The position numbers were made by a program, and so were the translations under genes. 23,451 bases of DNA from NCBI GenBank assembly GCA_002420005.1, contig DIHE01000055.1, positions 122,839 through 146,289 on the forward strand, given 5' to 3'. The notes beneath the pieces were generated by a model, which saw nothing but the letters and a program-made list of their open reading frames with translations, was not told the origin of the DNA and searched no databases. Position 1 is the stretch's first letter; each line of letters opens with the position of its first letter. This document shows, in pieces, positions 1-6,316 of this stretch. The stretch comes from Holophagales bacterium UBA5704 (GTDB lineage: Bacteria; Acidobacteriota; Thermoanaerobaculia; Multivoradales; UBA5704).

Positions 1-1759
1 GGCGGTAGGTGCGCACCGTCTCGCTGCCTCGGATGCGGTCCTTGAGCTTGGCCACCTTCTCGTTGGAGGCCGGCAGAACCTCCGATTCGAGATAGCCGCA
101 GAACCCCGCGACCAGCAAGGACATGGCGATCGCCGGCAAGGCCAGCCGGTAGAGACTGATCCCGAGCGCCTTGGCGGCGGTGATCTCGTTCATGCGGGCG
201 AGCACGCTGAAGGTCATCAGCGTGGTCACCAGCACCACGATCGGCGCGATCTCATAGAACATCTGGAGCGAGAGGTACTTGTAGTACCGCAGGACGACTC
301 CGAGCGGGATGTGGTTCTTGAGGATCTCGTCGATCGACTCGCTCAGGTCGAAAATGATGAACAGGGAGACCCCGGAGAGCAGCACCAGGCTGAACACCAT
401 GCCGTACATCCGCGCCACGTAGCGGTCGAGGAGGTTCGGGAAGACCAGGCGCAGGCGGGGGAGCCGCAGCACCAGGTCGGCACGGGCCGGCCGTTCCGCA
501 CCGCTCAGCAGCCGGCGCTCGCGGCGCTCCTCTCGCTCGCGGGCCTTGGCGCGGCGCCGGTCCCGGTGCATCCCCTGGACGCGCACGATGCTCCGCCAGA
601 CGTCCTCGCGGATCCACCGGTCGATCCGGCTGAGCAGCAGGCTCTTGTCGCGGTTGCGCCGCAACAGCAGGAAGAAGCCGCCGGAGGCGAGCAGCAGGTT
701 CGGCGCCCACATCGCCAGCCATCCCGGGATGCGCCCGAAGCGCGCCGCCTCCTCGCCATTGCTCAGGAGAACATAGAAGAGCACGATGACGCCGATCGAC
801 AAGGCGAACCCCGACGCCTTGCCGCCGCGCCGGTTGTTGATGCCGAGCGGCAGGGCGAACAGGCCGAACACCATGCAGGCCATCGGGATCGCGAACTTCT
901 TGTGCACCTCCACCTCGGCCAGGTTGCGCTGCTCCCGGGGGTTGTTCGGGTCCTTCTGCACCCGCCGCAGCTCGGTCAGGCTGAGCTCCCGGATGCCCTT
1001 GGAGACCTCGATCTTCGCCTTCTGCTCGCTGGTGAACTGGTCCTCCAGGACCAGGTCGAGGCGGCGGTGCCGGCTGACCTCGTAGCGATCCGGAGCGGTC
1101 AGGTTCACCTTGTGGCGGATGGCGTTGTAGAGCCGCAGGATGACCTTCTCGCCGGTCGCATCCACCCGCACCTCGCCCCAGTCCGCGATGGTCACCTGGT
1201 TGTCCTTCCCCGACGGGACGGACTCGGCCAGGAACACTCCATGCCAGCGCTTTTCGCCTTCCGGCACCTCGAAGACGTAGACGACCTTGCCCTCCCATTC
1301 CTCATAGAAGACCCGCGGCTGCACCTGCTGCGAGATGCTCTGGGTGAGGATCTCCAGCCGGAGCTGCTGCAGGGCATGGTTGCCCCAGGGCAGGGCATAG
1401 ACCATGAGGAGCGTGTTCACCACGGTGAGGAAGGCGGAGAGCCAGAGGATCGGCCGGTAGAGCGCCAGGAGGCTGATGCCGGCCGCCCGCATGGCGATCA
1501 GCTCGCTGTCCGAGGACAGCCGGCCGACCGCGATGAGGATGCCGAACAGGAGCGACATGGGGAGGGTCAGCACCACGATGTTCGGCAGGCTGAGGAGCAG
1601 AAGCTCGCCGACGACACGGGCGGGAAGCCCGCGCCGGATGATCATTTCCGCCGACTGGAACAGGAAGCGGATCAGCAGGATGAAGGTATAGACCAGAAAG
1701 CCGAGGCCCAGGGGGCCCAGGATCTCCGATACGATGTAGCGGTCCAGTCGTCCTCGCAC
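1..1759 (-). CDS. LptF-LptG fusion permease, LPS export (3' partial)
   Basis: Membrane permease of the LptB2FG transporter, which extracts LPS from the inner membrane. The minus strand is open from here to the window edge and the C-terminus lies outside. Two YjgP/YjgQ-type permease units occur in one frame. The first starts LDRYIVSEIL, has an N-terminal hydrophobic segment, a periplasmic beta-rich stretch, and helices around FAIPMACMVFGLFALPLG. An Arg/Glu-rich linker follows at about residues 400-425. A second unit starts near residue 445 (LLDRYVARMYGMVFSLVLL) and carries the family-like MNEITAAKALGIS segment. Family members with one unit are about 350-400 aa, so this is a natural LptF+LptG fusion. 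Start: the GTG at 1759 is preferred because the ATG at 1768 overlaps a perfect TATAAT box and would lie upstream of the transcript start. Using the ATG adds three residues. Fusion call is secure; exact start is not. Confidence 0.9.
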   Translation of the reverse strand, partial: MRGRLDRYIVSEILGPLGLGFLVYTFILLIRFLFQSAEMIIRRGLPARVVGELLLLSLPNIVVLTLPMSLLFGILIAVGRLSSDSELIAMRAAGISLLALYRPILWLSAFLTVVNTLLMVYALPWGNHALQQLRLEILTQSISQQVQPRVFYEEWEGKVVYVFEVPEGEKRWHGVFLAESVPSGKDNQVTIADWGEVRVDATGEKVILRLYNAIRHKVNLTAPDRYEVSRHRRLDLVLEDQFTSEQKAKIEVSKGIRELSLTELRRVQKDPNNPREQRNLAEVEVHKKFAIPMACMVFGLFALPLGINNRRGGKASGFALSIGVIVLFYVLLSNGEEAARFGRIPGWLAMWAPNLLLASGGFFLLLRRNRDKSLLLSRIDRWIREDVWRSIVRVQGMHRDRRRAKAREREERRERRLLSGAERPARADLVLRLPRLRLVFPNLLDRYVARMYGMVFSLVLLSGVSLFIIFDLSESIDEILKNHIPLGVVLRYYKYLSLQMFYEIAPIVVLVTTLMTFSVLARMNEITAAKALGISLYRLALPAIAMSLLVAGFCGYLESEVLPASNEKVAKLKDRIRGSETVRTYR

Positions 1760-1766
1760 GGCGCCC

Positions 1767-1794
1767 ATTATATGAATCCACCGGCTCCTGTCTC
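1767..1794 (-). promoter_or_regulatory. Putative sigma-70-like promoter of lptFG, leaderless geometry
   Basis: On the minus strand GAGACA (1794-1789), a 16-bp spacer and a perfect TATAAT (1772-1767) precede a GTG at 1759 by seven bases. Transcription would start at or next to the GTG, giving a leaderless mRNA. The same AT-rich patch reads ATTATAT on the plus strand and may also serve the divergent queD-like gene. Inferred from motif match only. Confidence 0.5.
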
Positions 1795-1819
1795 CCCCGA
1801 ATCCCTCCACCCCCACCGG

Positions 1820-2239
1820 ATGCGTCTGGAACGGCGCTATCGCTTCAGCGCCAGCCACCTCTACCGGCGTTCCACCTGGACCGAGGAAGAGAACCGGCGC
1901 CGCTTCGGCAAGTGCGCCAATCTCCCCGGGCACGGCCACAACTACCGCCTGTGGATCACCGTGGAAGGCGCGGTCGATCCCGCCACCGGCTTCGTGATCG
2001 ACCTCGGAGCCCTCGACTCCCTGGTCGGCCATCTCGTCCTCGACCGCCTCGACCACCAACACCTGAACGCCGCCCTTCCCGAGTTCGCCGACGGGGGAGC
2101 CATCCCCAGCTCCGAGAACCTCGTCCTCTGGATTCTGCGCGAGCTCACCGGGCGGCTTCCGGACGGCGTCCGCCTGGTCCGGCTCCGGCTGGAGGAGGAT
2201 GAGGATCTCGCGGCGGAGTGGGTGGGGGAGCACCTCTAA
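1820..2239 (+). CDS. queD: 6-carboxytetrahydropterin synthase / 6-pyruvoyl-tetrahydropterin synthase family
   Basis: T-fold zinc enzyme acting on dihydroneopterin triphosphate. In bacteria it usually makes 6-carboxytetrahydropterin for queuosine and related 7-deazapurines. From the chosen start, His13 (FSASH), His38 and His40 (GHGHNY) are the zinc ligands and Cys32 (GKC) is the expected catalytic cysteine. LDHQHLN near residue 77 carries the Asp/His pair, and IPSSEN near residue 95 matches the PTSEN motif. About 139 aa, normal for the family. An in-frame ATG at 1772 would add 16 Pro/Ser-rich residues, but MRLERRYRFSASH is the usual N-terminus and 1772 sits inside the divergent promoter patch. 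Neither start has a clear Shine-Dalgarno. The GKC-x5-HGHNY spacing also resembles true 6-pyruvoyl synthases, so the exact reaction is open. No other queuosine genes are in the window. Confidence 0.85.
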   Translation: MRLERRYRFSASHLYRRSTWTEEENRRRFGKCANLPGHGHNYRLWITVEGAVDPATGFVIDLGALDSLVGHLVLDRLDHQHLNAALPEFADGGAIPSSENLVLWILRELTGRLPDGVRLVRLRLEEDEDLAAEWVGEHL

Positions 2240-2475
2240 GTTCCGTCGCCGGCCCCTTGCGCTCCGGGGCGGTGCCGGCCGAGGAGCCCCGCAAGGAGGG
2301 CCCGCGCCCCCTGGGAGCGCTGGCGTCCTCGCCGGCCATCAAATGAAATGGGCCGAAGGCCCGGCCCGGAAATTTGTCGAGCCAGTCGGCCTGCGGCGGT
2401 CCTTTCGGCGGTAGTGTAATTCTCAAGCTCACTGGCCGGCGTTCGAGCCGCAGGCCCACGAAGCGCGCGCAGCGG

Positions 2476-2579
2476 CCGGCCCAACGGGCCGGGAGAGCCC
2501 AGCCCAGGGCTTCGGCCAAAGGCCGATGCCCTGGGTCAACAGCCCCCAACCAACCTGCGGCCTGAAGGGCCGCGAGAGA
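2476..2579 (+). repeat. Three-hairpin palindromic element, copy 1
   Basis: Modules in order. A: CCGGCCC-AAC-GGGCCGG (2476-2492). B: nested hairpin CCCAGGGC, CGGCC, AAA, GGCCG, GCCCTGGG (2503-2535). C: GCGGCC-TGAAG-GGCCGC followed by GAGAGA (2557-2579). A 104-nt unit with the same module order and length recurs at 22795-22898. The modules are almost identical, while the 21-nt spacer between B and C is unrelated. Confidence 0.85.
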
Positions 2580-2606
2580 ACGGAGGCTGGTGAGACCCCT
2601 GCCGCC

Positions 2607-2711
2607 TTTCTCGCGGCCCTTCAGGCCGCGGTGAGGGACCGCCTTCCATTCCCCAGGGAATCGGCCTTCGGCCTTCATCCCTGGGCTGGAATCTCTCGGC
2701 CCTTCGGGCCG
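2607..2711 (-). repeat. Three-hairpin palindromic element, inverted copy
   Basis: Reverse orientation of copy 1, separated from it by 27 nt. C' is 2607-2629 (22 of 23 bases complementary to the C module at 2557-2579). B' is CCCAGGGA...TCCCTGGG (2652-2685). A' is CGGCCC-TTC-GGGCCG (2697-2711). Gaps between modules (22 and 11 nt) mirror those of copy 1 (21 and 10 nt), so 2476-2711 forms one large inverted repeat. Confidence 0.8.
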
Positions 2712-2740
2712 AAAAGAGAGGCCTGCAGACCCTCTTCCTC

Positions 2741-2746
2741 TACAAT
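2741..2746 (+). promoter_or_regulatory. Possible -10 box (TACAAT) of the TIR gene
   Basis: TACAAT matches the -10 consensus at five of six positions and lies 28 bp upstream of the TIR start codon, just after the inverted repeat. No good -35 hexamer is seen at the usual spacing, so support is weak. Confidence 0.35.
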
Positions 2747-2774
2747 CACTCCAGTCCACTCAAGAAGATCGCGA

Positions 2775-3233
2775 ATGCCCCGCTACGACGTCTTCCTCAG
2801 CCACGCCAGCGCCGACAAGCCGGCCGTGGAGCACCTCGCCCACAAGCTCCGGGAGGCGGAGCTGGAGCCGTTCCTCGACAAATGGCATCTCGTCCCCGGC
2901 CAGCCCTGGCAGGAGGCGCTGGAGGAGGCCCTCGACCAGAGCCGCACCTGCGCCGTCTTCCTCGGCAAGGCGCTCGGCCCCTGGCAGAACGAGGAGATGC
3001 GGTCGGCGATCGACACGCGGGTCCGAGAAGGTGCCTTCCGCGTCATCCCGGTCCTGCTGCCCGGCGGGAAGGAGCCCGGCAAGGAGGAGCTTCCCCGTTT
3101 TCTCCGCCGCCTCACCTGGGTGGACTTCCGCGCCGGCCTCGACGAGGCAGACGCCTTCCACCGACTCCTTGCCGGCATCCGGGGAACGCCCCCCGGCCCC
3201 GGCGGGGGAGTGGAGAAGCCGTCCCTTCCTTAA
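2775..3233 (+). CDS. TIR-domain protein (putative NADase effector of an NLR-like system)
   Basis: A single TIR domain of 152 aa. YDVFLSHAS (residues 4-12) is the first strand and loop, and FLDKWHLVPGQPWQEALEEAL is the next conserved block. GPWQNEEM places a glutamate (Glu74) four residues after Trp70, as in NAD-cleaving TIR domains (WxxxE). VIPVLLPG and TWVDFR complete the fold. TIR domains of this subtype are usually the N-terminal effector of STAND ATPases with WD40 or TPR sensors, and the next frame downstream encodes exactly NB-ARC-WD40. The frame ends at TAA 3231-3233, eight bases before the NB-ARC ATG. Loss of one base in a C6 (3189-3194) or G5 (3204-3208) run would join the two in frame, so this may be the front half of one broken gene. 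The ATG at 2775 is chosen because the TIR fold starts there; upstream sequence is repeat. Confidence 0.85.
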   Translation: MPRYDVFLSHASADKPAVEHLAHKLREAELEPFLDKWHLVPGQPWQEALEEALDQSRTCAVFLGKALGPWQNEEMRSAIDTRVREGAFRVIPVLLPGGKEPGKEELPRFLRRLTWVDFRAGLDEADAFHRLLAGIRGTPPGPGGGVEKPSLP

Positions 3234-3240
3234 TAGATGT

Positions 3241-5302
3241 ATGGCCCCGGCCCGCGAGTCCTTCGTCCAGCGCAGCGAGTACGCGGCGGTTCGCGACGCC
3301 CTGCTCGGCACCACCGTGGGCATCACGACGGCCATCCACGGAGCCGGCGGATTCGGCAAGACCGCTCTGGCCATCGAGCTCTGCTACGACGAGCAGGTCC
3401 GCGAGCGATTCCCCGACGGCATCCTCTGGACCACCCTGGGCGATGAAGTCGACGCGGCCGGCCGGCTGGCCCGTGTCCGCGATCTGCTCCGCTGGTGGAC
3501 GGACGAGGACCCGCCCGCCTTCGAGACCGTCTACGCCGCCGCCTCGCGCCTCCGCCAGGAGCTGAACGGCCATCGGGTGCTTCTGGTGGTCGATGACGTC
3601 TGGAGTCCCGAAGATGTCACCCAGTTCTGCGGTCTCGGCCCCGAGGCGGCGCTCCTCGTGACCACGCGCGACAGCCGGACTCTGCCTGCGCAGGCGGTGC
3701 CCATCCATGTGGACGCGATGGAGATCCCGGAGGCGGTTCGGCTGCTGGGCGCAGGGTTACTGAATGAAACAGGAGTCGATCTGCGGGCTCTCGCCACGCG
3801 CCTCGGCGAATGGCCCCTGCTGCTGAAGATCGTCAACCGGCAATTGCGAGAGATGACGCAGTGGGACGGTCTTTCTCTGGCGCAATCTCTCCGGGAGGCG
3901 AATGAGGCTCTCGACGCCGAGGGACTGACCGTCTTCGACCGCGAGGATCTCGAAGCGCGAGACCAAGCCGTCGCCCGAACGGTTGGGGCGAGCCTCCGGC
4001 GGCTGTCCGGAGACGAGGTGGGCCGCTTCAAGAAGCTCGCAATCTTCCCGGAGGACCAGGACATTCCTCTCCGGGTCCTGGAAAAGCTCTGGGGCCTGGG
4101 TTCGTTCGCCGCCAAGAAGCTCTGCGGTCGGCTCCACGACCTCTCTCTGCTTCTCCGCTTCGATCGAGCAGCCGGCACGATTCGCCTTCACGACGTCATC
4201 CGCGCCTTTCTCCTGAAGAGAGGAGAGAGCCATCTCTCCGAGTGGCACCAGCGTCTCCTCGATTCTCATCGTCCTGCGAGTGGCCGCTGGCCGGATCTGG
4301 CATCGGAGGAGAGCTATCTCTGGAATCATCTGTTCCACCACCTGATGGGGGCGGGCCAGAGGGAGCCCTGCCGGCGTCTTCTATCGGATTTCCAGTATCT
4401 CGGTTCCAAGCTGAGGGCTACGGACGTCAACGCCCTGCTCGCCGATTATTCAGCCTTCGCGGAGAAGGACGAGGAGCTTCGCCTCGTGCGCGACGCTCTT
4501 CGGCTTTCGGCGCATGTTCTGGCCCAGAACACAGCGGAGCTTCCAGGACAACTCCTGGGGCGGCTCCTGGATCGGCAGGAGGTGGGCATTCGCGAGTTCC
4601 TCGAAGAGAGCGAGCGTTTCGGGACAGCCTGGCTGCGGCCACGAAAAGCAAGCCTCACGAGGCCCGGGGGGGCGTTGATCAGGACCATCGATCATCCAGG
4701 ATACCCCAGCGCCCTCGCAGTGTTGCCCTATGGCCGGGTGATCTCCGGCTCCGAAGACGGGACGTTACGGGTCTGGGATGTTGAGAACGGCCAGATTCTC
4801 CAGATTCTCGAAGGGCACTCCGGCTGGATCTTTGCCGTCGCGGTGTTGGAGCCGCCGGGTGGTCTCCGGCTCCGGCGACGGGACGTTGCGGGTGCGGGAT
4901 GTGGAGAGCGGCCAGACTCTCAAGACCCTCGAAGGGCACTCCCGCGGGGTCAGCGCCGTGGCGGTGTTGGACAGCCGCCGGGAGATCTGGGGCTACTCCG
5001 ACGGGACGTTGCTGGTGTGGGATACGGGGAGCGGGGAGACTCTCCAAACCGGCGAAGGACATTCCGGCAGGGTCAGCGCCGTGGCGGTGTTGGACTGCCG
5101 CCGGGTGGTCTCCGGCGCCGCCGACGGGACGTTGCGGGTGTGGGACGTGGAGAGCGGCAAGGTTGCGTGTCTGTTCACCTTGGAGGCGCCGGTGACCGCC
5201 GTGACAGTAACTCCAGGCTGCCGTGGCATCGTCGTCGGCGACCAATCCGGCCGCCTTCACTTCTTCGACTTCGTCGAGGCTGCCTCGCCGCCGGAGCCTT
5301 GA
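3241..5302 (+). pseudogene. Frameshifted NB-ARC STAND ATPase with C-terminal WD40 repeats (NLR/APAF-1-like)
   Basis: Numbering from the ATG at 3241. The P-loop is GAGGFGKT (34-41), Walker B LLVVDDVW (about 114-121), sensor-like LLVTTRDSR, a GxP-like GEWPLLL, the winged-helix segment KLAIFPED, and an MHD-like RLHDV near 315. A helical linker leads to five WD40-type blades from about residue 481. The nucleotide repeat has a 123-bp period, but the first interval is 121: two bases are missing between 4850 and 4851. The original frame therefore leaves the WD40 fold after about residue 537 and runs out of frame to 5340. The missing blades (RRVVSGSGDGTLRV onward) continue in another frame to TGA at 5302. 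No strong Shine-Dalgarno precedes 3241. Five blades is short for a propeller. Likely role when intact: intracellular sensor that oligomerises on ligand binding to activate TIR. Decay, assembly error or recoding are all possible. Confidence 0.75.
4720..5175 (+). repeat. Tandem 123-bp coding repeats (WD40 blades)
   Basis: The anchor GACGTT in the GDGTLRVWD codons occurs at 4761, 4882, 5005 and 5128, giving intervals of 121, 123 and 123 bp. 123 bp is 41 codons, one WD40 blade. High nucleotide identity between blades (for example GGGACGTTGCGGGTG twice) implies recent internal duplication or gene conversion. Confidence 0.85.
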
Positions 5303-5466
5303 GACGCCCCGCCGGTTTACACCCGGCAGGTTCGTGGTAGCGGACTGGGGACGTCTCTACCCCTTCCTCCCATTCTGGGGATATCGAAAAACCTCTGGTT
5401 CACGAACAGCCCTTGAAACTCAGGCTGCTGAACGTACTCGATTCGAGGTCCACCGCCGACTGAGCG

Positions 5467-5515
5467 TGCCGATCTCCCGTCGCCTACCTGTAGGGGCAAC
5501 CCTTGTGGTTGCCCC
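5467..5515 (+). repeat. REP-like direct repeat flanking the TA module, copy 1
   Basis: Begins TGCCGATCTCCCGTCGCC and ends in a perfect 9-bp hairpin GGGGCAACC-CTTGT-GGTTGCCCC (5493-5515). Matches 6151-6200 at about 42 of 50 aligned positions in the same orientation. Confidence 0.75.
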
Positions 5516-5548
5516 TCGGTGGCCGCAGCGGTCACGGGGCGTCCGCAG

Positions 5549-5571
5549 GGGGCAGGCACGAGACCTGCCCC
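5549..5571. repeat. Palindromic hairpin repeat
   Basis: GGGGCAGG, loop CACGAGA, CCTGCCCC: a perfect 8-bp stem. Reads as the complement of a GTAGGGGCAGG...CCTGCCCC type of dispersed repeat. No coding role seen. Confidence 0.6.
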
Positions 5572-5648
5572 TGCGCATTCACGTGAGAGAGGAGGGGAGC
5601 CGAGGAGGGGAGTGGCCAGCGAAGCCGGGACAGGGTGCCGGTGGCTCC

Positions 5649-5861
5649 TCAGCCCCGGGAGGAGGCCACGGTTCGCATCGCGATCCTCAAAAGGGAACGC
5701 AGGGCGTCGTTGACGGCATCCGAGGTGGGGAACGCCTCGGCCACGTCGGGCTCCAGGAGCACTATGTTGGTGCCCCGCTTGTACCGCTCGTAGTACTTCC
5801 CGCGGACAGCGTTGGTGAAGTCGTATTCGGGCCGGATGTCGTCTTCTTCTTCAGCCTTCAT
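5649..5861 (-). CDS. Putative antitoxin partner of BrnT
   Basis: Small protein of 70 aa directly downstream of and overlapping brnT by 11 bp (CTATGAAGGCTGA holds both its ATG and the brnT stop). A GGAAGAG Shine-Dalgarno supports the ATG at 5861 over one at 5876. Visible core: EYDFTNAVRGKYYERYKRGT, then NIVLLEPDVAEAFPTSDAVNDALRSLL. It lacks the pattern I expect of classic BrnA antitoxins, but short EYDF..VRGKY proteins commonly accompany BrnT-family genes. The C-terminal VNDALRSLL helix is amphipathic. Function as antitoxin is inferred from position and overlap; biochemical activity is unknown. Confidence 0.75.
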   Translation of the reverse strand: MKAEEEDDIRPEYDFTNAVRGKYYERYKRGTNIVLLEPDVAEAFPTSDAVNDALRSLLRIAMRTVASSRG

Positions 5862-6129
5862 AGCTCTTCCGTTCATGAGGGCTCGCCTCGCGAGCGCTGA
5901 TGAGCCTCACCTCATCTTGCGCCTCATCTTCAGAATGTACAACGACGAGCAGACGCCCCTGCCTGGAATAACCGATGGTCACCGCCCGGAATTCTCCGAC
6001 AGAATGACCCTCGTCGGGAATCGTCCCGGCCAGAGGGTCACCGAAGACCGTGGCCGCCTCGTCGAAGGCCACCCCGTGCTTCTCAAGGTTCCGCCTTGCC
6101 TTGGATGGGTCCCACGTGAATCGCACCAA
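5851..6129 (-). CDS. brnT: BrnT-family ribonuclease toxin
   Basis: DUF497/BrnT toxin, 92 aa, the usual size. BrnT proteins are RelE-fold ribonucleases that arrest translation when free of antitoxin. Family motifs in order: FTWDPSKARRNLEKHGVAF near the N-terminus, EAATVFGDPLAG, HSVGEFRAVTIGYS, GRLLVVVHSE, and the terminal RLISAREASPHERKSYE, where the Arg and Glu residues are typically conserved. Start is TTG at 6129 or GTG at 6126; an AGGTAG sequence lies upstream of both. It heads a two-gene minus-strand unit, toxin first, and opposes its neighbours. The unit is bracketed by two copies of a palindromic direct repeat, consistent with acquisition as a cassette. Confidence 0.9.
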   Translation of the reverse strand: MVRFTWDPSKARRNLEKHGVAFDEAATVFGDPLAGTIPDEGHSVGEFRAVTIGYSRQGRLLVVVHSEDEAQDEVRLISAREASPHERKSYEG

Positions 6130-6150
6130 GACAGTCTACCTGCATTGGAG

Positions 6151-6200
6151 TGCCGATGGCCCCGTCGCCTGCCTGTAGAGGCAACTCTTGTGGCTGCCCG
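6151..6200 (+). repeat. REP-like direct repeat flanking the TA module, copy 2
   Basis: Second copy of the 5467-5515 repeat, 21 bp upstream of the brnT start codon (brnT is on the other strand). The terminal hairpin is less perfect here (GAGGCAACTC/GGCTGCCC). Confidence 0.7.
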
Positions 6201-6205
6201 CCCCC

Positions 6206-6225
6206 ATTGTCGGCGCGCCGACATC
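6206..6225. repeat. 20-nt repeat with 16-bp perfect palindrome, copy 1 (upstream of accA)
   Basis: Contains the palindrome TGTCGGCGCGCCGACA (6208-6223). The identical 20-mer occurs at 20968-20987 upstream of parA. It ends 91 bp before the accA start codon. Could be an operator, another protein-binding site, or part of a dispersed repeat. Confidence 0.7.
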
Positions 6226-6277
6226 CCCTCGAAACCGCCTCAGCCTCCGGGCAAATCCCTCATCCATCACATGAGGG

Positions 6278-6307
6278 TTGCCACCATGGCCCGGCCTTTG
6301 CTAGGGT
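6278..6307 (+). promoter_or_regulatory. Putative accA promoter
   Basis: TTGCCA (6278-6283), an 18-bp spacer and TAGGGT (6302-6307) preceded by TGC (an extended -10 pattern). The -10 ends nine bases before the accA ATG, so the transcript would have almost no leader. Hexamer matches are moderate. Confidence 0.4.
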
Positions 6308-6316
6308 GCCCAGGCG

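Larger units (their letters stand above)
2240..2774. other. Intergenic spacer dense in inverted repeats, no gene seen
   Basis: No convincing gene is visible; open frames here are low-complexity translations of repeats. It contains a hairpin GGGCC-GAA-GGCCC (2350-2362), a 10-bp inverted repeat GGCCTGCGGC/GCCGCAGGCC (2388-2397 with 2447-2456), and two copies of a three-hairpin element in opposite orientation (separate entries). The segment around 2311-2340 (GGGAGCGCTGGCGTCC) resembles a widely dispersed bacterial GGAGCGC-type repeat; that similarity is from memory. Confidence 0.75.
5303..5648. other. Intergenic spacer with palindromic repeats, no gene seen
   Basis: No recognisable gene. Contains one copy of the repeat that also lies upstream of brnT (5467-5515), and a second hairpin GGGGCAGG-CACGAGA-CCTGCCCC (5549-5571). 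Both resemble common dispersed extragenic palindromes. The stretch 5303-5466 holds nothing recognisable. Confidence 0.7.

Noticed and set aside
311..1819. Long plus-strand open frame leading into the queD-like gene
   Set aside because: It lies antisense to the LptF-LptG fusion, has a His/Gln/Asp-rich composition typical of shadow frames in GC-rich DNA, and only the part from about 1820 matches a known fold.
2438..2456. GTTCGAGCC as a tRNA T-loop
   Set aside because: The flanks do not form a T-stem and no other tRNA arms are present; it belongs to a 10-bp inverted repeat.
4720..5175. Regular repeats as a possible CRISPR array
   Set aside because: The 123-bp period is coding (41-codon WD40 blades), with no short repeat/unique spacer structure; no cas genes.
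5317..5559. Minus-strand 80-aa open frame in the spacer after the WD40 gene
   Set aside because: Runs through two palindromic repeats, has no ribosome site and no recognisable motif.
5578..5586. TTCACGTGA, core of a parS site
   Set aside because: Flanking bases do not continue the parS palindrome (TGTTTCACGTGAAACA), and it is 15 kb from parAB.
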